Below, piece after piece: positions 45,086 through 53,364 of a stretch of 61,825 nt of DNA (positions are counted from its first letter, which is position 1; each line of letters starts with the position of its first letter). The notes under the pieces were generated by a model. That model saw only the letters and a list, made by a program, of their open reading frames with translations. It made no database searches and was not told the DNA's origin. The DNA is taken from NCBI GenBank assembly GCA_019455285.1, contig JACFMS010000021.1, positions 1 through 61,825 on the forward strand, given 5' to 3'. The stretch comes from Sphingomonadales bacterium (GTDB lineage Bacteria; Pseudomonadota; Alphaproteobacteria; Sphingomonadales; Govanellaceae). The position numbers and the translations under genes are program-made.

Positions 45086-46204
45086 AATCGCTTTAAAGAA
45101 TGCCAGTTGCCCCTCGGTGGTAGCGTCCCAACTGAAGGTTTCGGCATAAGCTCGGGTCTGCGTCCTTGACGGCGGCGCAGCCAGCAACGCATTGACCGCC
45201 GCCGCCACGGCCTCCGGGGTACGCTCGGCCATAATGCGACCCGCCTCGGGCGCGGCGATCACCTCATCCATACCCGGAATGGGCGAGCCTACCACCGGCG
45301 TACCGCTGGCCAAGGCTTCCAGCACCACGTTGGCCATTCCTTCCCGCTCAGAAGCATGTACCAGCACATCGGCGGCGCAATAAAGATCAGGCAATTGATC
45401 ATGCGGCAACGTTCCCATAAAACGCACCCGGTGCTTCACCCCTACCGCTTCCGCCATGGCGCGCAACGTTATCGCATCCGCCCCTTCGCCGACGATGACC
45501 AACGTCGCCTGGGGGATCAACGGCAGCGCCCGGATGGTCAGATCATGGCCCTTGGCCATCAATAGCGAGCCGACGCTGAGCAGCACTGGCCCCCGTAGCT
45601 GATGCTTGGCCCGCGCCGTTTCGCAATCCATCAGGTGGAACTGGGCCAAATCAACGCCATTACGCAACACCCGCACCTTGGCCGACGGCGCGCCAAGTTC
45701 CAACAGCCGATCCTTCAAGGCGGCGCTGACGGATATCAAGCCATCGGCGCGCGCCAATGCCCGGCGGATGAGCGCGCGGGGAAAGCGGAAGTCCGGCAAG
45801 ACGTTGATATCGGTGCCGCGCGCCGTCATCACCACGGGAATTTTCAAGGCGCGGCCGATCCATGTCGCCGCCACGCCGTCGGGGTAGATATAGTGGGCGT
45901 CGATGAGGTCGATCCTGCCTTGATGCAGCAGTTTCGATAGCGTCCGCTTGCCGGCCAGATAAAGGCCGAACGGGGCTACATACATGCCAAGACCGGGAAT
46001 GGTAAAAAACCGTGGGTGCAAGATTTCGATGCCGTGACGGAGCTGTCGATAAGGCACCTCCCGCGACGGCCAGCGCACCGGCGCCACCACGGTCAGGTCG
46101 ACTTGTCGCGAGGCGACCAGATGGCGCAGGCGATTTTCCACGAAGACGCCGAAGTTGGGCCGCGCCGTGTTGGGATAAAGAGTGGTGAAGCTGACGATAC
46201 GCAC
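45065..46204 (-). CDS. glycosyltransferase, GT4 family
   Basis: 379 residues, GT-B fold: FTTLYPNTARPNFGVFVENRL at the N-terminus, VMTARGTDINVLP in the middle, and donor-site ASEREGMANVVLEALASGTPVVGSPIPGMDE (E-x7-E motif). Follows the next gene on the minus strand after 3 bases. Probably adds a hexose to the growing repeat unit. Confidence 0.9.
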   Translation of the reverse strand: MRIVSFTTLYPNTARPNFGVFVENRLRHLVASRQVDLTVVAPVRWPSREVPYRQLRHGIEILHPRFFTIPGLGMYVAPFGLYLAGKRTLSKLLHQGRIDLIDAHYIYPDGVAATWIGRALKIPVVMTARGTDINVLPDFRFPRALIRRALARADGLISVSAALKDRLLELGAPSAKVRVLRNGVDLAQFHLMDCETARAKHQLRGPVLLSVGSLLMAKGHDLTIRALPLIPQATLVIVGEGADAITLRAMAEAVGVKHRVRFMGTLPHDQLPDLYCAADVLVHASEREGMANVVLEALASGTPVVGSPIPGMDEVIAAPEAGRIMAERTPEAVAAAVNALLAAPPSRTQTRAYAETFSWDATTEGQLAFFKAILATHKR

Positions 46205-46207
46205 CGC

Positions 46208-47320
46208 TTACCCCCAGGCTTTCCGGTAGGCCTCGACCATGCCGTCGAGGGTATAGGCGCGGCGCACGTGGCGGCTATTCTCGACGCCGATCGCTGCGCG
46301 CGTCGCGTCATCCTCAAGCAGCCGGCGCATGGCGTCGGCGAATGCCGCCTCATCGCCCTTGGCGACGATATAAGGCTTGTTGGCGTCGCTGACGATATGG
46401 CGCACGTCGCCCACATCCAGTCCCACCACCGCCTTGCCCGCCGCCATGGCTTGATTGACGGCGTTGGGCATCTGTTCGGTATCCGAAGAAATGGCGTAAA
46501 GATCAAACCAGCCCAAGGCTTTTTCCGGCGCGTCGCAATGACCAGGCAGCAGCACCTTATCGGCTACGCCAAGCGCGTGCGCCAGCGCGTCCAGCTTCGG
46601 CCGTTCCGCCCCTTCGCCCAAGATCAGGAGCCGCGTTGCGCCAAGGCCTTTCGTCGCCGCGGCGAAGGCGCGGATCAAGCGCGACAGGTTCTTCTCCGGC
46701 CGCAGCGGCGTCAAGGTGCCGACGATCTTCTCCCCTGGAGCCTTGACAAACCCTGGAACCGCGCCGGGAACCGGCGGCGCGGCGTACTTGTCGCAATCGA
46801 CGCCGTTGGGAATATAAAGGATCTTATCCGGCGGCGCCCGCCAGTCACGCGTTGCGATCTCGGCCAGCGTGCGCGACGGCACGATCAGGCTTTTGACATG
46901 CCCGAGCGCCAGCCGGCGGGTCCACACCCGGCGGGCGTGCTGGCGCTCCGCCTCGTCCGCCCCAAAACCGCTTTCCAGATGGATATGCGGCGCTATGGAG
47001 CAAAATCGGTTGGCCAGCGCCCATTCCACTGCCCCCCATTGGAAGGTGAGGATAAGATCGGGCTTCAATGTCCGCAGCAGGCGGCGATAGGCGATCAGCC
47101 GGCCCAAAAGCCCGCCGGCCGCGGGCGGTCGTTGGTAGGTGACGGCCGCCCCGGGGGCGATGCGGCTTTGACAGGAAAAATCACCGTCCATGGCGATGAT
47201 GGTATGGCGCACCGGCAAATTAAGGTGGTTGATCAGATAGGACAGCCGAATCTGCACCCCGCCCGGCGCAAAGGTGGGCAGAATATGGACAAAGTGGCGG
47301 CCCGGTACGGCTGTAGGCAT
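46208..47320 (-). CDS. glycosyltransferase, GT4 family
   Basis: 370 residues. GGVQIRLSYLINHL at the start, IPNGVDCDKY and LRPEKNLSRLIRAFA in the donor domain, and SSDTEQMPNAVNQAMAAGKAVVGLDVGDVRH resembling the E-x7-E region, with D/E-T-E variation. First of two adjacent minus-strand glycosyltransferase genes; the upstream 138-bp gap diverges from the coiled-coil membrane protein gene. Confidence 0.9.
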   Translation of the reverse strand: MPTAVPGRHFVHILPTFAPGGVQIRLSYLINHLNLPVRHTIIAMDGDFSCQSRIAPGAAVTYQRPPAAGGLLGRLIAYRRLLRTLKPDLILTFQWGAVEWALANRFCSIAPHIHLESGFGADEAERQHARRVWTRRLALGHVKSLIVPSRTLAEIATRDWRAPPDKILYIPNGVDCDKYAAPPVPGAVPGFVKAPGEKIVGTLTPLRPEKNLSRLIRAFAAATKGLGATRLLILGEGAERPKLDALAHALGVADKVLLPGHCDAPEKALGWFDLYAISSDTEQMPNAVNQAMAAGKAVVGLDVGDVRHIVSDANKPYIVAKGDEAAFADAMRRLLEDDATRAAIGVENSRHVRRAYTLDGMVEAYRKAWG

Positions 47321-47458
47321 ATTTCTCGATACCCGGTTAGGCTGTCCTTAAACTTATGGCAGCAAACCATAATTGCTTGTTAACTGCTTGTCACTTGGGC
47401 CGTACCATAATGACGTGTAAACTGATTTAGCATTGAGCACATAAAGAGGGGTAGAACC

Positions 47459-49069
47459 GTGATCCGGCGATTGTGGCTATTGGTCAGTCTGGCGGCGGCA
47501 ATGATTTTTGCCGCGCCTTTTTACGGCAAGCTACCTGCCCTCCTCAACTTTTTATCCATCGCCACCCTGGATGCCTCCGTCATCACCTTGATGAAAAACG
47601 ACCCCGGCGTGTTCCTGGTGGGGCGCGTGGTTTCCGGCGCGCTGATTTTCACGGTGATGGGCTACGGCATCCTGGCGGTGGTCGAATGCGTGTTGGTGAC
47701 CAGTTCGCGCGCGCGCCTGTTTCGGGCCATAGCCGAGGCGAGCAGCCGCACGCCTTTCAACGCCACGGAATTTCGCGAATGTTTCGCCGCCGCGCCGTTC
47801 CTCGCCGATATCGCCGACGCCTACTCGTCGCATCTGATCAACATCCATAACGATATTCGCGGTCGCAAGGGGCAGGAGACGTCGATGGAACGGGTTCAGG
47901 GCCTGGTATCCGCCATCGGTTTTTTCGGGCCTGACGCCCTGGTCGACCGCCGCCTGTTCTGGTGGCTGTTTGCGCCGTTGCCAACCGTCTTATTGGGATT
48001 TGGCGGCATCATCGCCGCCACCGTGTTCGTCCGCGCTGGGGTTGGCGACGCCATTGCTCCGGCGCCCGCCGCAGGGAGCGTCGTGGCGCTGACCGCCGCC
48101 TTGGCGCTGGCGGGAGCGACGCTCATTTACGCGCTGACCCGCGCCCTGCGCCTCTACCGTCGCGCCCAGGCCGCTGATTTTTGCGCCGCCTTGGATTCCC
48201 TCCTCGATGTCGCGCCGATGGAAAAGCAATTCAAGTCCCTCCTCTCGGCAAGCCATGTCCATGCCCGCGCGCTCGAAGGCGCCGTTCAGAATCTCGGCGT
48301 CGCCATGGACGAGCGCCTTGCCGCCATCGACGGCGGCGTCAAGGGCTTAGGCCGCACCTTGGCGGGCGATCTTGAGGCGGCGTTGAAGGAGCCGCTGAAC
48401 ACTATCGCCAAAGCGGCCACAAGCGCCAACAGCGACCAGAGCGCGCAGGTGCAAAACTTGCTGCGCGTGACCTTGAAATCGTTCGTCTCCGAGTTGGAAA
48501 AACAAGTCACCGGCCATGCCAAGACCATCGACGTCTCGCTGGCCGCTGCCGCCAACGCCGCCGACAAGATTGAAAAGAGCTTCGCCGAAACCACCAGAAC
48601 CTTCACCAAGGTATCACGAACCCAGGCCAACGAGCTTTCCGATGCCCTGCAACGCGGCATCAAGGCGCTGGCCGAATTCGAAAAGCGTAGCCGCAGCGAT
48701 GTCGCCGCCGACATCAAGACGGTGGCGGAACGGCTGGAGAAGATTGCGGAGACGATCGCCCCCATGGTGGAGGAGGTCAAAAACAATCAGGCGGCGCTGT
48801 TGAGCGCCGTCAATGGCGACGCCAGCGCCGCCAAGGCCATCACCTCAGCCGCCCAGGATTTGAACGCGGCGGCCAGGGCGGGCAAAGAAACGCTGGAAGG
48901 CTTCGTCACTTTGGCGCGCGAACTGCGCGAGACAAGCCGCGCCATCGGCAACAGCGCTCAGCCGAGCGGACTGTCGCGCCCCGTGACGATCAGCAGCGGC
49001 AAAAGCTTTGGCGAGGAGTTGAAAAAACTGCGGGAGCTTGCGGATGAACGCAAGCTCCCGGAGCTTTAA
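47459..49069 (+). CDS. membrane protein with long Ala-rich coiled coil, 536 residues
   Basis: GTG start with GAGGGG upstream. Hydrophobic segments at about 5-30, 58-80, 165-190 and 200-222, then about 300 residues of helical, heptad-like, Ala/Lys/Glu-rich sequence (ATSANSDQSAQVQNLLRVTLK, then VAADIKTVAERLEKIAETIAP). No catalytic motif. Architecture is like envelope-spanning or filament-forming scaffold proteins. It sits between glycosyltransferase genes and prsT, so a structural role in the export machinery is possible. Its last codons contain the terminator hairpin of the convergent prs operon. Confidence 0.7.
   Translation: MIRRLWLLVSLAAAMIFAAPFYGKLPALLNFLSIATLDASVITLMKNDPGVFLVGRVVSGALIFTVMGYGILAVVECVLVTSSRARLFRAIAEASSRTPFNATEFRECFAAAPFLADIADAYSSHLINIHNDIRGRKGQETSMERVQGLVSAIGFFGPDALVDRRLFWWLFAPLPTVLLGFGGIIAATVFVRAGVGDAIAPAPAAGSVVALTAALALAGATLIYALTRALRLYRRAQAADFCAALDSLLDVAPMEKQFKSLLSASHVHARALEGAVQNLGVAMDERLAAIDGGVKGLGRTLAGDLEAALKEPLNTIAKAATSANSDQSAQVQNLLRVTLKSFVSELEKQVTGHAKTIDVSLAAAANAADKIEKSFAETTRTFTKVSRTQANELSDALQRGIKALAEFEKRSRSDVAADIKTVAERLEKIAETIAPMVEEVKNNQAALLSAVNGDASAAKAITSAAQDLNAAARAGKETLEGFVTLARELRETSRAIGNSAQPSGLSRPVTISSGKSFGEELKKLRELADERKLPEL
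49022..49060 (-). terminator. terminator of the prsK-prsR-prsT operon
   Basis: A perfect 12-bp stem (49031-49042 with 49049-49060, 6-base loop) is followed on the minus strand by CAG and six T. It lies 22 bases past the prsT stop, inside the last codons of the convergent coiled-coil gene. On the plus strand no T-tract follows, so it is one-directional. Confidence 0.85.
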
Positions 49070-49081
49070 ATCAAAGTTCCT

Positions 49082-51949
49082 TTACTTGCCCAGGCTGTTA
49101 AGGAGCGCCCGTGCTTCTTTTTCCTCGGCGAATGAGACGCCCAGTCCCAAGAGGTCCTGAAGTTCGCGACGCGCTTCCGGTTTCTGGCCTTTCTTCGCCA
49201 GCGCCACCGCCAAATGGTAGCGAATATCCGGCGAACCGGGCCGTAGCGTCACCGCCTTTTTCAGCAGCTCAAGCCCCTTGTCGACAGCGCCGCCATTGAC
49301 CAGAATCCAGGCGTAGGTGTCGATGACCTCCGGCGACTGCGGCGCCAGCTTATAGGCGTCCGCCGCCATCGCCGCCGCCTTGGGGTCTTTCTTCTGGAAG
49401 TAAAGCCAGGCGAGGTTATTGAGCGCCAACGGGTCTTTCTTGTTCTTGGCCAGGAGATACTCATATTCGGCGATAGCCGCATCATAATCGCGCTTGCTGA
49501 TATAGGCGCTGGCCAGCACATTGCGCGCGACAACATCATTAGAATGCGCCGCCAGCCAGGTTTTCAGCGAGGCAATGCCGGAGGCTTGGTCACCCTTGGC
49601 GGTATGGGCGCGATAGAGATTGATCGCAGTCTGGGTCGAGCCCTGGTTGGCTTTATGGGTGGCGTTGTAGATCGCAATCGCCTTGTCGAAATCGCCTTTT
49701 TCCAAGTAGACGTTGGCTTTGGTAACCTCACCGGCTTTTGACTTGGGATATTTGGTGCTCAGATCGGCAGCATAGGCCAGCGCTTCATTGTAGCGCTTCT
49801 GCTTGGCTTCCAGCTCCACCAGATCCACCAGCACCGAAGCCGCCGTGCCGACTCGCTCGACATCCTCGCCGAACGTGGTGGGAACTGGCGATATCTCATA
49901 GGCTTTCTTCAGTGATTCCTGAGATTCAACCAGATTGCCGCCGGCGCGTTCCGCGCGCGCCAGCAAATGATGCGCGCTGGCAAGATCCGGCCGCAGGGTA
50001 GCCAAGCGCTCGAAATTGGTAATGGCGCCCTTGGCGTCGCCGCGTACCAGCAGCAACTTACCCAAGGCCTCATACGCCACAGGCTCTTCGGGGAAAGTCT
50101 GCGTCAATCGAGTGGCGATATCTTGCGCCTTGTCAAATTCGCGGCGGTCGACATAGCGACTGACCAGCTGCAAGCGGACGTTGACGTTTTTCGGATCGAC
50201 TTCCGCCGCCTTGTTCAACCAGCTGAGCGCCTCGTTGGGCTTGCGCGCGCGGTCGGCAAGTTCGGCAAGGCCGATCATGGCAACCACATGGTTGGGCTGC
50301 TTGGCCAAAATGGCGTTATAGCGTTTTTCCGCCTCAGCGAGTTTGCCTTCGGCGGCATCGATCTGCGCCAGCTTCAAGGACGGCGCAAAATTTTGCGGAT
50401 TGACCTTTTGCGCGGCGGCCAAGGCGGCGCGCGCAGCGGGGTAATTCTTCTTCTTCAGATACGCCTCGCCTTCCAGATACGAGCCCACCGGGTTGGTGGG
50501 ATGATTTTTCTTCAGTGCTGCAGCAACTTTCAGCGCTTCGTCTGGCTTGTTGTTGCGGATATGCACCATGGCGAGAATGATCGACGCCTGCAGCGCCTTG
50601 GGGTCATCCTTGACGACTTTCTGTAAGTCATCGGTGGCCGCCTCGACATTGCCGAGCGCCAGCTTGCTTACCGCAAGTCTGGTCCGGCTTCCCGCCGCTT
50701 TGGGATCTTCGGCAACCGCCTTGTCGAAATAATAGGCGCCGCGGTCAAGCTCGCCCATTTGCATGTGAGCATAGCCAAGGATCGAATAAATCTGGGCATC
50801 GGCCTCATCGGTGCCCTCCATCGGCTCCAACGTCTGGATGGCCTGCTGCGGATCGTTCTGTTTTAGGTAAGTCATACCCAGAACGCGCCGCGCCGCGACA
50901 TGATCGGGCGCAAACTGCAACACCCGCGACATATTGAAGGCCGCCTGCTCAAGATTATTTTGCGCGTAGTTGACGAGGCCATTCAGAAACATCGCCGGCA
51001 GAAAATTTTCCAGCGCCTGACCGGCGGCTTGCAGGTGGTCGCTGGCGCCCTGTATATCCTTCTTCTGCCAGGCGATACGCGCCGCCAGATAATGCGCCAT
51101 CGGATGATTGGGCGCCTGCTTGAAGATGGCGTCGACATCGGCGCGCGCCTCATCATAGCGATCAAGCTCGATCAGCACCGAAGCTCGGCCGAGCACCGCC
51201 GCCAAATTTTCCGGCTCCAGGCCGACCGCCGTATCAAAGTAGGTAAAGGACTGCTTGATATCATTTTGCAGCCGCGACACCTCGCCGCGGATCAGCAGCG
51301 CCTCAACGTTCTTCGGCGCGACTTTGAGCGCCTCGTCAATCTTCGCCCGGGCCAGATCAACGTCGCGGTTAATAAGATGGACGCGGGCCAGGCCGATCTT
51401 GGCGCCGGGATCCTTGGGATCGAATGACTCGGCCGCCTCAAAGTCCTTCTTGGCGTCTTCGAGTTGGCGCAAGCCGAGGTTGGCGCTGGCGCGCAAGACC
51501 AGCGCATCATAGCGGCGCTTCGTCGGCGTTGCTTCAACCTTGATCTGATCGAGGATTTCCTGAAACTTGCGCTGCAAGAGGTAGGCATCGCCCAGGCGCA
51601 AGGTCACGTCGGTGCGATTGGCGCCGCGTTTGAGCGCTTGCTGGAATTCCTTCTCGGCCGCCGGCCCGTTTCTCAGCTTCAAGTAGGTCTCGCCGAGAAG
51701 CAGCCGCGCCTCGATATTATCCGGGTCGGCTTTAAGCGCGTTCTTCAGCTCGACCAAGGCCGCCCGCCATTCCTTATTCTTATAATAGCCCTGCGCCTTG
51801 CCATAATAGCCGGCGGATTCCTGCGATACTTGACGGGCGGCCCAAGCGTCAGACGCAACATTGCTGATAAGGAGCGCCGACGCCGCTACAGCCGCAAATA
51901 AGCCGGCCCGCCATCCGCGTCCGCGTTTGCCCGAAATGTGCATGATCAT
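49082..51949 (-). CDS. prsT: PEP-CTERM system TPR-repeat protein PrsT
   Basis: 955 residues of tandem tetratricopeptide repeats covering nearly the whole length, after a signal peptide ending near AWAA. PrsT proteins of this family are usually called lipoproteins, but no lipobox Cys is present here, so it is probably a soluble periplasmic protein. Start: the second ATG (51943) has better spacing from AGGAG, while the first overlaps the prsR stop as ATGA. Third gene of prsK-prsR-prsT. Likely a scaffold for polysaccharide or PEP-CTERM protein export. Confidence 0.92.
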   Translation of the reverse strand: MIMHISGKRGRGWRAGLFAAVAASALLISNVASDAWAARQVSQESAGYYGKAQGYYKNKEWRAALVELKNALKADPDNIEARLLLGETYLKLRNGPAAEKEFQQALKRGANRTDVTLRLGDAYLLQRKFQEILDQIKVEATPTKRRYDALVLRASANLGLRQLEDAKKDFEAAESFDPKDPGAKIGLARVHLINRDVDLARAKIDEALKVAPKNVEALLIRGEVSRLQNDIKQSFTYFDTAVGLEPENLAAVLGRASVLIELDRYDEARADVDAIFKQAPNHPMAHYLAARIAWQKKDIQGASDHLQAAGQALENFLPAMFLNGLVNYAQNNLEQAAFNMSRVLQFAPDHVAARRVLGMTYLKQNDPQQAIQTLEPMEGTDEADAQIYSILGYAHMQMGELDRGAYYFDKAVAEDPKAAGSRTRLAVSKLALGNVEAATDDLQKVVKDDPKALQASIILAMVHIRNNKPDEALKVAAALKKNHPTNPVGSYLEGEAYLKKKNYPAARAALAAAQKVNPQNFAPSLKLAQIDAAEGKLAEAEKRYNAILAKQPNHVVAMIGLAELADRARKPNEALSWLNKAAEVDPKNVNVRLQLVSRYVDRREFDKAQDIATRLTQTFPEEPVAYEALGKLLLVRGDAKGAITNFERLATLRPDLASAHHLLARAERAGGNLVESQESLKKAYEISPVPTTFGEDVERVGTAASVLVDLVELEAKQKRYNEALAYAADLSTKYPKSKAGEVTKANVYLEKGDFDKAIAIYNATHKANQGSTQTAINLYRAHTAKGDQASGIASLKTWLAAHSNDVVARNVLASAYISKRDYDAAIAEYEYLLAKNKKDPLALNNLAWLYFQKKDPKAAAMAADAYKLAPQSPEVIDTYAWILVNGGAVDKGLELLKKAVTLRPGSPDIRYHLAVALAKKGQKPEARRELQDLLGLGVSFAEEKEARALLNSLGK

Positions 51950-53364
51950 GACTCCTGTCCTTCTTGGGTGCGCGCCGACAATGGCTCGCTCGATCGATCG
52001 AGGATTTTGTATTGACTGATTAAGTCGTAAAGCGTCGGGCGGCTAACGCCCAACAACTTTGCTGCCTGCGTAACCTTGCCTTCGGATACGGCGAGCGCGG
52101 TCTTGATGGCGCGGCGATCCGCTTCCTCCCGCACCTGCTTTAAGCTGAGAATGACCGGCTCGGCATCCTTGCCGAGATCAAGATCGGCGCTGGCAATACG
52201 GCTGCCGTTCGCCATGATGACCGCCCGCTTCATGCGGTTCTCCAGCTCGCGCACGTTGCCGGGCCAGGCATGGGTGGCAAGCGCCGCCAGGGCATCGGCG
52301 GAAAAGCCGCGCACATTGCGTTTCAACTCGCTGGCAAATTTGTGCAGGAAGTGATGGGCGAGCAGCACCGCATCGCCTTCCCGTTCTTTGAGCGGCGGGA
52401 TATCGATGACGATCTCGCTTAAGCGGTAAAACAGGTCCTCGCGGAAGCGGTTCTCGCTGATCAGCCGGTTTAAATCCTGATGGGTGGCGCAGACGATGCG
52501 GACATCGACGGGAATTTCCCGTCGTCCGCCGATGCGCTCGATCACCCGCTCCTGCAAAAAACGCAGCAGTTTGACTTGTAGCGGAAATGGCAGGTCGCCG
52601 ATTTCGTCAAGAAAAAGCGTGCCACCCTGCGCCATCTCGATCTTGCCGGGCGTCTGCTTCACGGCGCCAGTAAAAGCCCCCTTTTCGTGGCCGAAGAGCT
52701 CGGATTCCAAGAGGTTTTCCGGGATCGCCGCGCAGTTGATGGCGACGAACGGTTTGGCCTTTCTGAGGCTCAAGTCATGGATGGCGCGGGCCAGAAGTTC
52801 CTTGCCGGTGCCGCTGGCGCCAAGAAGCAAAACGGCGACATCGGCCGGCGCCACCCGCTCCACCATCTCGCAGACCTTGAACATCGCGGCGCTGCCGGTA
52901 ATGATGCCCTTCAAAGACGAGCTTTGCCGCTGCTCGGCGAGATTGCGGTTTTCTTCTTCCAGCTCCTGGACATGAAACGCACGCTTGACGATCAACGCCA
53001 GTTCATCGGCATCCACCGGCTTTTGATAGAAATCATACGCGCCCATGGCGATGGCTTTAAGCGCGCTCTCGCGCGCGCCGTGACCCGAGGCAACGATGAC
53101 CTTGGCGTCCGACGCCAGCCGCAGCACTTCTTCCAGCACGGCGAAGCCCTCGGACGTGCCATCCGGGTCGGGCGGCAGCCCAAGATCGAGGGTCATCACC
53201 TTCGGCCTCTCGGCGCGCACAATCTCAAGCGCTTCGGCGCGGGTGCCGGCGACAAACACCGCGTAGCCCTCGAAGCTCCACCGGTACTGCCGTTGCAGCC
53301 CGGCGTCGTCCTCGACGATCAGCAGCTTGCGTTTGACTTGCGTAGCCTTGCTCATGTTCCCCAT
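51946..53364 (-). CDS. prsR: PEP-CTERM-box response regulator, sigma-54 activator PrsR
   Basis: 472 residues. Receiver domain with VEDD and phospho-acceptor D60 (TLDLGLP). AAA+ sigma-54 interaction domain: Walker A GASGTGKE, GAFTGA loop (contact with sigma-54), Walker B-like LFLDEIGDLP, FREDLFYRL. C-terminal Fis-type helix-turn-helix (TQAAKLLGVSRPTLYDLISQY). Activates sigma-54 promoters of PEP-CTERM genes in response to PrsK. Start overlaps the prsK stop (TAATG); a second ATG three codons on follows GGGGA. Confidence 0.95.
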   Translation of the reverse strand: MGNMSKATQVKRKLLIVEDDAGLQRQYRWSFEGYAVFVAGTRAEALEIVRAERPKVMTLDLGLPPDPDGTSEGFAVLEEVLRLASDAKVIVASGHGARESALKAIAMGAYDFYQKPVDADELALIVKRAFHVQELEEENRNLAEQRQSSSLKGIITGSAAMFKVCEMVERVAPADVAVLLLGASGTGKELLARAIHDLSLRKAKPFVAINCAAIPENLLESELFGHEKGAFTGAVKQTPGKIEMAQGGTLFLDEIGDLPFPLQVKLLRFLQERVIERIGGRREIPVDVRIVCATHQDLNRLISENRFREDLFYRLSEIVIDIPPLKEREGDAVLLAHHFLHKFASELKRNVRGFSADALAALATHAWPGNVRELENRMKRAVIMANGSRIASADLDLGKDAEPVILSLKQVREEADRRAIKTALAVSEGKVTQAAKLLGVSRPTLYDLISQYKILDRSSEPLSARTQEGQES

